Of a stretch of DNA of 64,000 nucleotides, positions 45,741 through 54,726 are shown piece after piece; within the stretch, counting starts at the first letter, position 1; the number at the start of each line of letters is the position of its first letter. Source of the stretch: Gammaproteobacteria bacterium (GTDB lineage: Bacteria; Pseudomonadota; Gammaproteobacteria; Ga0077536); contig JAJFJQ010000031.1 in the NCBI GenBank assembly GCA_021773835.1, positions 62,001 through 126,000 of the forward strand. Direction: 5' to 3'. The translations under genes were made by a program, and so were the position numbers. The notes under the pieces were generated by a model. It had not been told where the DNA came from. It ran no database searches and worked only from the letters and a program-made list of their open reading frames with translations.

Positions 45741-46116
45741 GAGACTACTACCTTCGATCTGTGCGGTTGGACGTGGGGTGCCGACTGCGGCTTGGTTACG
45801 AGGCTATCTTTCCTGAACCCGTATCGCTCAGTTAGCACCGGGCCTCTAAGAAGCGGCCCGCGTTAGGGTTTACCAGTTGATGTTGAACACCGATAAGCTT
45901 ATATCTCCAGTGACACAACTTCAACAAACCCCCTTCGGTGCCGTATGGTAGGGGTTCGAAAAATCTGAACGAGGAGTACAACGCGGTGGCGACAAACCTT
46001 AACTATGGTGATATCGCCATATACAAAAACTTCACAATTCGGCCGTCACTCAGGGCCGGACAGCGACCGACGGGCGGGGCCGAAAACGGAGCATTGCTGG
46101 GGCTCATAGCTTCGCT
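45741..46116. promoter_or_regulatory. Divergent leader region of mtoX and the DMT exporter
   Basis: The 376-base gap should contain promoters for mtoX (minus) and the exporter (plus). A hairpin CGGGCC (45839-45844) with GGCCCG (45855-45860) lies in the presumed mtoX leader, about 100 bases before its start. A short frame at 45938-46120 is probably spurious. No known riboswitch is recognised. Confidence 0.35.
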
Positions 46117-47013
46117 GTGAGTCAGTCAAGCTTGCATACGGCGTTCGTTCGAGCGGCGCCGGCCCTCTTTGTATTCTTGTGGTCTACCGGTTACGTCGGT
46201 GGACGGTTCGCCATCCCGTACGCCGATCCAATAACCTTCACGTCAATTCGCTTCACTATCGTCGTGATCCTCTTGACCTTGATTGTCACGCTTAGCCGAC
46301 GCCAACTACCGCGGCGATTGAGTATGTGGGGTCACCTTGCAGTATCTGGTGTACTCATTCACGCGGGCTTCGTCGGCGGCCTGTTCATTGCCATCGATTT
46401 GGGCGTGAATATTGGCGTTGCATCGTTGATTGCCGGCACGCAACCACTGCTCACTGCCGTTGCGGTGATCCCGCTGTTGGGGGAAACGCTGAGCAAGCGG
46501 CAATGGTTTGGTTTCGTAATTGGATTTTTGGGTCTGGCGATGGTGGTATTAAAGGCCTTGGAACTCGGTGCATTGCCGATCGCAGGGCTCATTGCCTGTG
46601 TCGTCGGCTTGTGCGGTATTACCTTCGGCTCGCTTTATCAGAAACGCTTTGTTGTCGGGATCGATCTATTGGCCGGATCGGTTATCCAGTTTTCTGCAGC
46701 ATTATTGCCCTGTCTGGTGTGGGCATTTCTTTTTGAGACGCGGTCTATCGAATGGAATACGACCGTGATACTGACGTTGGCGTGGATGTGTCTGGGATTG
46801 TCGATTGGGGCGATTTCTATCTTGCTTTTTCTTATTCGAGAGGGCGCGGCCTCGAAGGTGTCTAGTCTCTTCTACTTAGTACCACCAGCTACGGCGTTGC
46901 AGGGTTATTGGTTATTTGACGAACGCTTGAGTCTTATCCAAGTTGCAGGAATTGTCATGGCCACAATTGGGGTTGCGCTGATAAATAGTGGAAGTAGCAC
47001 AACTGTGAGGTAA
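46117..47013 (+). CDS. EamA/DMT-superfamily transporter
   Basis: A 298-residue inner-membrane protein with ten hydrophobic helices in two EamA repeats. The signature FLWSTGYVGGRFAIPYADP at the start and PLLGETLSKRQWFGFVIGFLG in the middle are typical; the second repeat ends with YWLFDERLSLIQVAGIVM. Start is a GTG. The family exports or exchanges small metabolites such as amino acids. Divergent from mtoX and convergent with the sulfur operon, so it may export a sulfur or C1 metabolite, but that is a guess. Confidence 0.88.
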   Translation: MSQSSLHTAFVRAAPALFVFLWSTGYVGGRFAIPYADPITFTSIRFTIVVILLTLIVTLSRRQLPRRLSMWGHLAVSGVLIHAGFVGGLFIAIDLGVNIGVASLIAGTQPLLTAVAVIPLLGETLSKRQWFGFVIGFLGLAMVVLKALELGALPIAGLIACVVGLCGITFGSLYQKRFVVGIDLLAGSVIQFSAALLPCLVWAFLFETRSIEWNTTVILTLAWMCLGLSIGAISILLFLIREGAASKVSSLFYLVPPATALQGYWLFDERLSLIQVAGIVMATIGVALINSGSSTTVR

Positions 47014-47035
47014 CTCTGACCGTTAAGGTCAGAGT
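47013..47035. terminator. Perfect hairpin between convergent genes
   Basis: ACTCTGACC (47013-47021), loop GTTAA, and GGTCAGAGT (47027-47035) form a perfect 9-base stem overlapping the stop of the transporter gene. The opposing DUF1641 gene ends 20 bases away. A C-run instead of a T-run follows on the plus strand. It is most likely a bidirectional transcription stop. Confidence 0.6.
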
Positions 47036-47054
47036 CCCCCAGGATCTCGTCAAC

Positions 47055-47588
47055 TCACGATTTAGCGGATCCGCTTTGGGCGCGCTGCAGCCCTTCGCCG
47101 AATTTCAGCAAAAATTGCAGCGTTTGCTGCGACTCCGGTTTCGACAATAGTGACAACATTGAAAGAACGCCGCCGCTGGCCGGGGCTTTAGCGGATTCGG
47201 TCGCGGCCTGCTCGAGCGATTGTAGGACGTCGTCTGCGGTTTGGACCATCGCATCGCTGCCGAGTGTATTGGCGGCCTGCTCGACGAAAGTAAACAAGCG
47301 CTCGACGATGCTGTCGGTCGCAGCCGAACGCATTGCATGCAGTAGCAAGACGGTCTGGCATAAGGTGTCGAGAGCACCGAGTCGATGAAACTCGGTTAAG
47401 CGATCGATAAGCGTGTGTACTGCCGCTCGCGTTTCTTCTTCATTTAAGCGATCGACGACTTCTAGGGCAACGCCTGCCGTTGTGGCTAAGCGTTCAACCA
47501 TGGAGTCAGTTAATGCATCACGTGCCGCTTGGATGCCGCGCTGGATTTCGTCAGGCGCGTCAGCGTTTGCTGTCATTGGAGTAGCCAT
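47055..47588 (-). CDS. DUF1641-family protein
   Basis: A 177-residue, mostly helical protein of the DUF1641 type: LTEFHRLGALDTLCQTVLLLHAM and LEQAATESAKAP segments. The ATG at 47588 has AGAGGA in front, 11 bases after the SQR-like stop; the frame is open from 47627 without support. DUF1641 proteins commonly accompany sulfide:quinone oxidoreductase-like flavoproteins and other dehydrogenases, with no established activity. It is the last gene of the sulfur operon. Confidence 0.85.
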   Translation of the reverse strand: MATPMTANADAPDEIQRGIQAARDALTDSMVERLATTAGVALEVVDRLNEEETRAAVHTLIDRLTEFHRLGALDTLCQTVLLLHAMRSAATDSIVERLFTFVEQAANTLGSDAMVQTADDVLQSLEQAATESAKAPASGGVLSMLSLLSKPESQQTLQFLLKFGEGLQRAQSGSAKS

Positions 47589-47599
47589 TGCAATTCCTC

Positions 47600-48739
47600 T
47601 TAAAGTAATCCGCGAGCGGAGAGCCAATAGAGGCGGTTGTAGGCAAGTTTGAACCAGTGGACCATTTGTGATGGCGCACCGGGGTTTGGCGGCGTGGTGT
47701 AGTTAAACCAGACGTAAGTTCCTTGGTTCATCCCGGTTTCGACGAAACAGAACACCTTGCCGTCATATTTCCGCGCCATACGGCCTTCGGTCACCAGCGA
47801 GCTTAGGTTGTCGATAATCGTGTCGGCCTCGAAGTGAGCGGTGGAGCCGGCTTTCGAGATCGGTATATTGGTGGTGTCGCCGCATACAAAGACGTCCGTT
47901 GTGCCTTCGTGTAACAAAGTTTCGCGCTCAGTCGGCACCCACCCTCCGGCACCAAGATCGGAGTCCGTAATAACTTGCGAACCATGGTGCGGTGGAATGG
48001 TGACCAGTAAATCGTATTCAATGTCGCTCTCTTCTTCCGACGAGATAACCTTTTTCTCTACATCGATCGATTTCGTATTGAAGAACGTCTCATACTTGAT
48101 CCCGGCCTTGTCGAATTCGGGTTGGGTCCAATTCGCGACTGGTTCCAGCGCGTGCAAACGTCCAATGGGATAGGTGTAGGTGATTTCCGTTTTGTCACCC
48201 AAGCCGCGTTCTTGTAAATAATCGCGCAACATGAAGGTGATCTCGAGTGGCGCGACCGGGCATTTGTGTGGTGCATTAACGTTAACCACAATTTTGCCGC
48301 CGTCGAAGCCTTCAAGTGCCTCGCGCATCTTGCGTGCACCGTCCAAGTCGTAAAACCAATGGGCGCCTTCCGCCATCCCAGGTACGGTATCTGGACGCAA
48401 ACGAGAACCCGTCGCTAACACGAGATAGTCGTATTCGTGGGTCGTGCCGGACTCAGTTGCCACTGACTTGGTACTAATGTCGATCTTGGTCGCCGGATCC
48501 ACATGGAAAATAACCCGTCGATCCAGCACGCTGCGTTGGTCGCGGAACAGGTCTTTTTCGCGGATCCGGCCAAATGGCACGTACAGGAGCCCGGGCTGAT
48601 ACATGTGCTGCTCGTTGTTACCAATGACGGTAATGGTCACTTCATTGGCGCGTAGCTCTTTACCGAGTTGGCGGCAAAGTCCGTTGGCGATGATGGTGCC
48701 GGCGAGGCCGCCACCAACGATAAGTATTTTCTTAGCCAT
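47600..48739 (-). CDS. Sulfide:quinone oxidoreductase-like FAD protein
   Basis: A 379-residue flavoprotein from the ATG at 48739 (GGGAGCG upstream), with the FAD-binding N-terminus KILIVGGGLAGTIIANGLCR and the second FAD motif TDVFVCGDTTNIPISKAGS. Cysteines C160 (HKCPVAPLEIT) and C331 (VFCFVETG) occupy the places of the redox pair of sulfide:quinone oxidoreductase and flavocytochrome c. It would oxidise sulfide to sulfane sulfur and reduce quinone at the membrane. In this context it can take up the sulfide made by MtoX and pass sulfur to TusA. Confidence 0.88.
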   Translation of the reverse strand: MAKKILIVGGGLAGTIIANGLCRQLGKELRANEVTITVIGNNEQHMYQPGLLYVPFGRIREKDLFRDQRSVLDRRVIFHVDPATKIDISTKSVATESGTTHEYDYLVLATGSRLRPDTVPGMAEGAHWFYDLDGARKMREALEGFDGGKIVVNVNAPHKCPVAPLEITFMLRDYLQERGLGDKTEITYTYPIGRLHALEPVANWTQPEFDKAGIKYETFFNTKSIDVEKKVISSEEESDIEYDLLVTIPPHHGSQVITDSDLGAGGWVPTERETLLHEGTTDVFVCGDTTNIPISKAGSTAHFEADTIIDNLSSLVTEGRMARKYDGKVFCFVETGMNQGTYVWFNYTTPPNPGAPSQMVHWFKLAYNRLYWLSARGLL

Positions 48740-48786
48740 GTTTCGCTCCCGTTCGTTTGGACTATTATTGTGTAGGCGTGTGGTTA

Positions 48787-49017
48787 TTATTTTATTTTTC
48801 GCACGACGATATGCCAAAAATCTCCTTCTTCTTCGATTCCAACCATTTCATGCTTTACTTTTTCTACCCATGCCGGGATGTCGATCGCCGATCCCTTGTC
48901 GCTTGAGAGGACATCAATTTCGTCGCCTATTTCGACAAGCTTTAGGGTGGCGATTAATTCCATTAGCGGGCCCGGACAGAAAGCCCCGCGTGCGTCAATT
49001 GTTGTTCGTTCGCTCAT
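48787..49017 (-). CDS. TusA-family sulfur carrier protein
   Basis: A 76-residue TusA-fold protein with the catalytic CPGP motif (C14-P17) in GAFCPGPLMELI. The cysteine carries a persulfide. It lies between the DsrE-type gene (21 bases upstream) and the SQR-like gene, so it likely shuttles sulfane sulfur between them, as TusA/DsrE pairs do in dissimilatory sulfur oxidisers. Such carriers can also serve tRNA thiolation, but the neighbours favour sulfur oxidation. Confidence 0.92.
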   Translation of the reverse strand: MSERTTIDARGAFCPGPLMELIATLKLVEIGDEIDVLSSDKGSAIDIPAWVEKVKHEMVGIEEEGDFWHIVVRKIK

Positions 49018-49038
49018 GATTAAAGTGTAACCGATCGA

Positions 49039-49431
49039 TTAAAAGACTATTAGCTGGCCGGACTCGGCGTCGGACAGAAACTTTGTCAATCCACCGGCGT
49101 CATCTACCAGGTCTTCGACCAGGTCGTCGAGTTCCATTTGGGCAACATCCAGCGCCATTGAGCAGGCGAAAATTTTCATCTCGCCGAGCATCTTGCCTTG
49201 CCCGAACAGCTCAATTGCATCGGGTACATTGCGCTCTTTCATGACCTTCGAGAAATTCCCACCGCTATAGCGCTGCCCGTCGACATCTTTGCGAAATACC
49301 GCAAGCGCGTTCATGCTGACGAATACCTCGACTGGGCGATCGGAGACGGCCGCAACCGAAGCGGTCATTGCAGCCATTTGTATCTTTTCGTGCTCGCCGG
49401 AGCACAGGAGTATGAATAAGGGAGGTGTCAT
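49039..49431 (-). CDS. DsrE-family sulfur-trafficking protein
   Basis: A 130-residue DsrE/DsrF-like protein with a candidate sulfur-carrying cysteine C90 in MKIFACSMALDVAQM, and the PPLFILLCSGEHEKIQMA opening strand. It belongs to the DsrE2/peroxiredoxin-like subgroup by sequence style. First gene of the operon DsrE - TusA - SQR-like - DUF1641, so it probably exchanges sulfane sulfur with TusA. No membrane anchor is visible. Confidence 0.88.
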   Translation of the reverse strand: MTPPLFILLCSGEHEKIQMAAMTASVAAVSDRPVEVFVSMNALAVFRKDVDGQRYSGGNFSKVMKERNVPDAIELFGQGKMLGEMKIFACSMALDVAQMELDDLVEDLVDDAGGLTKFLSDAESGQLIVF

Positions 49432-49551
49432 GCTCGTATTAATCCGCTATCAATATTGTGAACGAAAGCAATGCCCGGGTTTAATCGCCCGCTGTTGGAG
49501 ATACTGACCGATAATTGCCTGGGTTATATTCACCATTCCGTTAGAACCATC

Positions 49552-49577
49552 GGTTATAACCTTATTCCATGTTGGAA
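49552..49577. promoter_or_regulatory. Paired palindromes in the divergent promoter region
   Basis: A perfect 10-base palindrome GGTTATAACC (49552-49561) is followed by the inverted repeat TTCCA-TGT-TGGAA (49565-49577). They lie between the divergent DsrE operon and the haloalkane-dehalogenase-like gene and could be operator sites. No regulator gene is nearby. Confidence 0.3.
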
Positions 49578-49669
49578 ACCATACAATAAGGCGAGACACG
49601 GTGGGTTTCCAGCGGTTTTGCAGACAGCGACCATAAGCCGGGATTAAACATTTTTGAGGGGAGTAGCAA

Positions 49670-50572
49670 ATGAGCAGCGACGACATTTTTCGCACACCAG
49701 ATTCGTGTTTTGATGGCCTAGCGGGCTTCGACTACAAGCCAAACTACGCCGAAGGCTTTGCCGGCTCAAACGGCATGCGCATGCACTATTTGGACGAAGG
49801 TAGTAAGGACGCCGATGTGGTTTATTTATGTCTGCACGGTGAGCCGACCTGGTCCTACCTGTATCGAAAGATGTTGCCAATATTCGTCGCCGACGGAGCG
49901 CGGGTCATTGCCCCGGATTTCTTTGGTTTCGGGCGATCCGATAAACCGGCCGATGACGTCTATAGCTTTGATTTTCATCGTGCGAGCCTGGTCGGATTAC
50001 TTAATCATCTGGACCTTAAAAACATCACTTTGGTGTGTCAGGACTGGGGCGGCTTATTGGGCTTGACCTTACCGCTAGATTTCCCAGATCAGATCACACG
50101 TGTGGTCGCCATGAATACGATTTTATGCACGGGAGAAATGCCGTTGCCGCCGGCATTCGACGCGTGGATAGCGTGGGCCGCCGCGCACCCTGATATGGAC
50201 TTGGCCGAAGCGGTCGCTGTAATCGACGATACCTTGTCGCCGGAGCAATGCGCCGCGTATAGAGCACCATTTCCAAATGAGCGTAGTAAAGCCGGACCGC
50301 GCGCGTTCCCACGTATCGTGCCAACTGAGCTCGATTCCCCTGGCGCCGAAATTTCACGTCGAGCACGTGACTGGTGGCAAACTGAGTGGACCGGTCAGGC
50401 GCTCGTATTTTGCGGCGTCCATGACGATATTTTGAGTTTGCCGGTGATGCAGCTTCTCAGCAGCTGGATCAAGGATTGCCCGCCGGCGATTGAAGTGTCA
50501 CAGGCCGGGCATTTCGTACAAGAGTGGGGTGAGCAGGTGGCGGAGCGGGTGGTCGCTGAGTTCTCGTCTTGA
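49670..50572 (+). CDS. Haloalkane-dehalogenase-family alpha/beta hydrolase (HLD-I-like)
   Basis: A 300-residue alpha/beta hydrolase with HGEPTWSYLYRKML and the nucleophile region VCQDWGGLLG, where the nucleophile is aspartate followed by the halide-binding tryptophan, as in haloalkane dehalogenases. The catalytic histidine is in SQAGHFVQEWGE. The cap and acid position around CGVHDDIL are consistent with subfamily I enzymes. It would hydrolyse a carbon-halogen bond to an alcohol in the cytoplasm; epoxide hydrolases are the alternative. GAGGGGAG precedes the ATG. Confidence 0.87.
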   Translation: MSSDDIFRTPDSCFDGLAGFDYKPNYAEGFAGSNGMRMHYLDEGSKDADVVYLCLHGEPTWSYLYRKMLPIFVADGARVIAPDFFGFGRSDKPADDVYSFDFHRASLVGLLNHLDLKNITLVCQDWGGLLGLTLPLDFPDQITRVVAMNTILCTGEMPLPPAFDAWIAWAAAHPDMDLAEAVAVIDDTLSPEQCAAYRAPFPNERSKAGPRAFPRIVPTELDSPGAEISRRARDWWQTEWTGQALVFCGVHDDILSLPVMQLLSSWIKDCPPAIEVSQAGHFVQEWGEQVAERVVAEFSS

Positions 50573-50591
50573 AGCCTCATTGAAGACGAGA
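50562..50591 (+). terminator. Hairpin at the end of the dehalogenase-like gene
   Basis: TCTCGTCTT (50562-50570) pairs perfectly with AAGACGAGA (50583-50591) across a 12-base loop. The left arm overlaps the last codons and the stop of the gene. It lacks a T-run but is placed as a terminator. Confidence 0.55.
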
Positions 50592-50665
50592 GACTAGTTA
50601 GCGTTTGATTTTCGATCGATCGCGGTATCCGGTTTTGCCGCCGAGAGCCCAAAACGTTGCGGAGA

Positions 50666-51477
50666 TTACCTCCGTTGTGCCTGTCGTCTCTGATTAGGTT
50701 TGAATTTTTCTTCCCAGGCGACAACGTCCTCCGAACTCGGTCTGTAGGTCGTGAATTGCTGTGATATTAATTTCTCGTTGTTGTGCCAGATCTCAAACAA
50801 CCACTCGCCTTCGTCATTAAAACGAGATCGCCATCATCAGCATCGATCATGTAAATATTCGAGCCGTTGAATGGAACCGTTGGTCCATCATCATTGACGA
50901 GGGTTGGGTTTCCCGCTTGGTCACCAATGTACATGATCGGGCCGTGCTTCTTAGAGAGTCGTGCAGCAGGTGCACTACGCGTCGCGGCAATGTGCGGTTT
51001 CGGGTTCGGGAAAAGGTTGTCCGGATCGTTCGGATCGTTAACGTCGTTAGTTGGATTGTCGGCGCCAGGGTTGTCCCAATACGACTTTAACTCCCGTTCC
51101 CGAATTAGGTCGCCCGAAACCGCATCGAGTGCATACAGCCATCCTTTATTGTCGCCAATAGATACCTTACCCCATGCAACCGTCGGCTGAGTCCATGGGT
51201 CTCCGCGAAATGTGTAGTTCCATGCCTCATGAATATTCTTGATGTCTTGTGGCTTGAGATTGACTTGACGGTTATTACGTGTGTTTCCCAGATATTCTCC
51301 TCCGGTTGCCCATGCCGATCATTTTGGTCCCAAACCGTTTGGGCCATGACCATTACTACTATCGGCAATCGAACCAGCTGACGCGACGCTAAGAAGCAAA
51401 GCCAGACTAATCGCAGCGCATTTAACATGTTGTTTGCGCTTCGTGGTGAATTCGTGTTCGTACAATGTCTTCAACAT
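50666..51477 (-). pseudogene. Degenerate PQQ-dependent dehydrogenase (quinoprotein) fragment
   Basis: From a well-placed ATG at 51477 (GGAGGCGGT before it) a signal peptide reads AAISLALLLSVASAG. The frame hits TGA at 51319-51321 after HGPNGLGPK and continues in the same frame with SAWATGGEYLGNTRNNRQ and GWLYALDAVSGDLIRE, which are quinoprotein-style. It ends at TAA 50767-50769. A one-base shift near 50826 leads into a second frame, NDEGEWLFEIWHNNEKLI, that stops at 50666. The native family is about 550-600 residues, so this is a truncated, interrupted relic. The intact frame would be a periplasmic alcohol or aldehyde dehydrogenase. Confidence 0.75.
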
Positions 51478-51833
51478 ACCGCCTCCGTGTAAATTATCGT
51501 TAGGCACGGCGATTCGGTTATTGCTTAATGCAGCTACGCAGTGCAGGGAAGAAAGGTAATGTCATTTAGAAATTGTCGCAGCGCCCGTAATTAAACGATC
51601 GTTGAATTGCTTTTAACAACACCAGCGATCGATACATTAATCAATCTTTTGCGACGGAATGATAGATTTTGGTACCGTACCGAGTTTGCTTAATGCCCCT
51701 ATACGACACATTGTGCCAGGCAAGGACACACGCTTAATCAGGGATTTGGCTACGAACGCGCGAGGCGACCTATGACACGGTGTTTCCATGAAGTTGTCTC
51801 GTACGCCGGACCGTACTTGGATCGCGTCGTTAA
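51478..51833. other. Gene-free gap downstream of gspD
   Basis: About 355 bases between the quinoprotein relic and the end of the type II secretion operon. I see no gene, repeat or clear hairpin; it contains the promoter side of the relic and the 3' end region of gspD. Confidence 0.4.
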
Positions 51834-54041
51834 CTAAAAGCGTATTTCGATTTCGCTTGGTGGATCGAAATTCTTCATTTTCTCGCTGTACTCGCGGGTC
51901 ACTTCACGGGCGTCGGTATCGCTGCCGACTGCCCGGGGGGTGATCAATACGATCAGTTCCGTGCGCCGCGTTGTGTCATTGGTTTGGCTGAATAATTTGC
52001 CCACTGCAGGGATATTGCGGAGATAGGGAATACCGCTTTCACCTTCGGTCGCGCTATCGCGGATCAAGCCGCCTAGCACGATGGTGTCGCCACTTTGCAC
52101 GGCGACGGTGCTGGTGATTTTCCGCTGCTGAATCGTCGGGGCGTTGAGGTCCGAACTCGTCGTTCCCACCGCGTCACTCACTTCTTGATCTACTTCCATC
52201 GTAACCAATCCACCAGCGTTGACCCGCGGGGTCACCTGCAGCGTGACACCCGTGTTGCGGTATTCGATTTCATTCACTGTCGGCGCATTGGGATCGATAT
52301 TGCTTATCGACGAGCGCGTCGGGATCGGGATCTCGTCGCCGACATTAATCGTTGCCGTTTGATTATCGAGGACCATGAGCGATGGCGAGGAGAGGATGCT
52401 GACTTGCGATTCTGTTGCAAGCGCATTGATCGCAGCCCGAACTTGGCCGGCCGAGTCGATGATGGCGTATGAAAAGGCCGGCGCTAGGGTGCCGATCCCC
52501 GGCGCGCCGAGATCGAGGAGTCCCTGGCCTTGTTTGCTACCTCTGATTCCGTTTTTGAAAAACCATTCAACGCCATACTCCAAAGAATCGCTTAAGGTGA
52601 CTTCTATGATTGTCGCTTCAATGAGCACTTGCAATGGAATGAGATCGAGTTTGCGGACGGCCGCGATGATGAGTTCATATTCTTTTGGAGTCGCTAATAT
52701 CACCAAGCCGTTGTTCGTCTCGTCCGGAATGATGCGTAAGTGTTCGCCAACTCGAAGCGCGACGCCGCTGCCCGGCGCCATCGCATTGTCGATCGCGTTG
52801 TTGTCGCCGGCGCCGGGGTCGGAGTCGACGGTTACGGGCTGCAAGCCTGGAGCAAGTTCAATCTCTCTCTCGGTATACGTTTGCGGACCTGAAAACACCT
52901 CGTTCAGGATCGCTGCGACATCCACTGCTTTGGCATTTTGCAGGCGGAAAACGTACAGGCGCGGATCCGCCGAGTCGCTCGGGACATCGAGTCGTTCGAC
53001 CCAGGTTTTTATTTCGGTAATGGCACGGCGTGAGGGTGAGACTGCGAGCAGCGCGCCGAGACGTTCAAGGCTGACAAGCCGGACGAGGCCCTCTAAGACC
53101 TTGCCAGACTGCCCGCTAAGTGCTTGCTCAAGCTCTTTGACCAGATCGGCAGGCGTGACGTAGTTCAACGAAAATAATCCGGTCGACATACCTTTCATCC
53201 AATCGACGTCGAATATCGCAATGGTTTCCATATAGCGGCGAAGCTCGGTCGCGGTACCGGCTAGGATGAGCAGGTTGCGCTGTTCGTTCGCGTGGATCAG
53301 GGCGCCATCGCTTAGAACGGGCTCGATGATCTGCTGCATTTCTGCAACCGCAATGTAACGTAACGTAATGATCTGGATGCCATAGGAGGCGTCGTTCCTG
53401 CGATTACGCGCGTTAGGACTCAAGCCGCCTTTAATCGAGGTTGCGATGGGAACAATCCGATAGAGATCGCCTTCTTTGAGTAGGGCGGCTTGGCTTTGCC
53501 GCAGTAGTAATTCCAAGACAGTCAGCAAGTCGTCCTTATCGAGCCCGCCGCTCGTCTCGGTTGTCACCGTACCGGCAACACCTTGTTCGATGACGTAATT
53601 GGCGCCCAACATTTCGCCGAGAATGGCCTTTACGACCTCTTGAATATCGGCATCTTGAAAATTGAGAACAATGCCCTCATCGGTGGCCGCGCTTCGCGCT
53701 ATTGGGTCGCCAGGGTTGGCCCCGGTAAAGGTGGCGGTGCCGAGTGCTATTTCGTCTTGTCCGGCTGGCAGCGAAGATGATTGGGCGGGATCATCTTCAT
53801 CTGATGCTTTTTCGGTTGGGAAGTCTGCCGCCGTACGATCCGGCCCGGGCCCCGATTGCTGTGCCCGATCTAGCGCCCCTTGCAGTTCTTTCGTATTGGA
53901 GATCGGTTGAGAGCATGCGCCGAGCAGCATCATCATGACAATCAGGGCAAGATATTGGAGGCGACGATAAGGGTAGGGCGCCACATTGCCTTCACCACTG
54001 CAACATGCGGTCACGGGGCGCTCACGGAGACGGTTATTCAT
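51834..54041 (-). CDS. gspD: Type II secretion outer-membrane secretin GspD
   Basis: The ATG at 54041 overlaps the gspC stop; the frame is open to 54086. The N-terminus is a lipoprotein signal (LIVMMMLLGAC lipobox). Then come the N0 domain (IVLNFQDADIQEVVKAIL), N1-N3 ring domains, and the C-terminal secretin barrel with VEWFFKNG and VQSGDTIVLGGLIRD plus the end segment GIPYLRNIPAVGKLFS. It forms the outer-membrane channel through which folded periplasmic proteins leave. About 735 residues, longer than average because of an acidic/serine linker near 100. It is the last gene of the operon. Confidence 0.93.
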   Translation of the reverse strand: MNNRLRERPVTACCSGEGNVAPYPYRRLQYLALIVMMMLLGACSQPISNTKELQGALDRAQQSGPGPDRTAADFPTEKASDEDDPAQSSSLPAGQDEIALGTATFTGANPGDPIARSAATDEGIVLNFQDADIQEVVKAILGEMLGANYVIEQGVAGTVTTETSGGLDKDDLLTVLELLLRQSQAALLKEGDLYRIVPIATSIKGGLSPNARNRRNDASYGIQIITLRYIAVAEMQQIIEPVLSDGALIHANEQRNLLILAGTATELRRYMETIAIFDVDWMKGMSTGLFSLNYVTPADLVKELEQALSGQSGKVLEGLVRLVSLERLGALLAVSPSRRAITEIKTWVERLDVPSDSADPRLYVFRLQNAKAVDVAAILNEVFSGPQTYTEREIELAPGLQPVTVDSDPGAGDNNAIDNAMAPGSGVALRVGEHLRIIPDETNNGLVILATPKEYELIIAAVRKLDLIPLQVLIEATIIEVTLSDSLEYGVEWFFKNGIRGSKQGQGLLDLGAPGIGTLAPAFSYAIIDSAGQVRAAINALATESQVSILSSPSLMVLDNQTATINVGDEIPIPTRSSISNIDPNAPTVNEIEYRNTGVTLQVTPRVNAGGLVTMEVDQEVSDAVGTTSSDLNAPTIQQRKITSTVAVQSGDTIVLGGLIRDSATEGESGIPYLRNIPAVGKLFSQTNDTTRRTELIVLITPRAVGSDTDAREVTREYSEKMKNFDPPSEIEIRF

Positions 54042-54726
54042 TGTTCCCATCATCATCAGTATCGGTAAATTGGGGCTCGTTCTCATTATTATCGGGTGCT
54101 GGGAGCGTTGTAGTAGCCGATTGCGCCTTCCTTTTCGCGCGCTGTGCTGCTAGTCGCTCGCGCCGAATCTTCGCCTCAGCCTGGGCGGCGAGTTTCGGAT
54201 CACTGCGGCGCTCTAGTACTAAGGTTTTGGCCTGCGCTCCACGTTCCAAGGTGGCTGAACTTGGCTTCAACGCGGTGATACGCCAACCGTCGACCACCTC
54301 ACCGACCTGTGCTCTTTGGGTCTGCAGGGTGGGTGCCGTTTGTAGCAGCGCAAATCGGTTCTCATCTTCGATTATAATGCCAACCAATTTAATGTCGCCG
54401 TTTGAGATCTGTGACGCAGGCGATTGCGGCAGCGGCTCGGGATCATCAAACGCGGTGTCCGGAGCCGGACGCCGCGTGGGGCTGAAGAGGGGGCGCGCAA
54501 GGATCTCGCCGTAATCGACGGCCCTCGTGTCGACTAGCTCCCCCGGATGCGACCCGCTCGATTGAACATGGTCGACGTCGGTTGATGGAACACTATTTAC
54601 TCGCGCGTCACCGATTCGTGGTGGTCCAGGCAATGAGAATAGCCATATCGCCGCTGCGGTGATGCAACAGGCAATCACCAGTGCAAGCGTGACGTTACCT
54701 GAGTGCAGTCTGCGCATCGGATCCAT
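54034..54726 (-). CDS. gspC: Type II secretion inner-membrane coupler GspC
   Basis: A 230-residue protein with one N-terminal membrane helix (TLALVIACCITAAAIWLF) and a periplasmic homology region (YGEILARPLFSPTRRPAP then DIKLVGIIIEDENRFALL) that contacts GspD. The C-terminal tail is charged and acidic without a PDZ domain. The ATG at 54726 is preferred over the TTG at 54732. It overlaps gspM by 32 bases. Placement of gspC just before gspD at the 3' end of the operon, instead of at the start, is characteristic of some gammaproteobacterial systems. Confidence 0.88.
   Translation of the reverse strand: MDPMRRLHSGNVTLALVIACCITAAAIWLFSLPGPPRIGDARVNSVPSTDVDHVQSSGSHPGELVDTRAVDYGEILARPLFSPTRRPAPDTAFDDPEPLPQSPASQISNGDIKLVGIIIEDENRFALLQTAPTLQTQRAQVGEVVDGWRITALKPSSATLERGAQAKTLVLERRSDPKLAAQAEAKIRRERLAAQRAKRKAQSATTTLPAPDNNENEPQFTDTDDDGNNE

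Noticed and set aside
45938-46120. 60-residue frame before the exporter
   Set aside because: No ribosome site and no helix or motif; it overlaps the exporter start.
51319-51321. In-frame TGA as a possible selenocysteine codon
   Set aside because: The position is a non-catalytic N-terminal part of the quinoprotein fold and the frame breaks again downstream; a decayed gene is simpler.
52375-53163. Long 262-residue frame antisense to gspD
   Set aside because: It is serine-rich low-complexity sequence lying wholly on the opposite strand of a strongly supported secretin gene.
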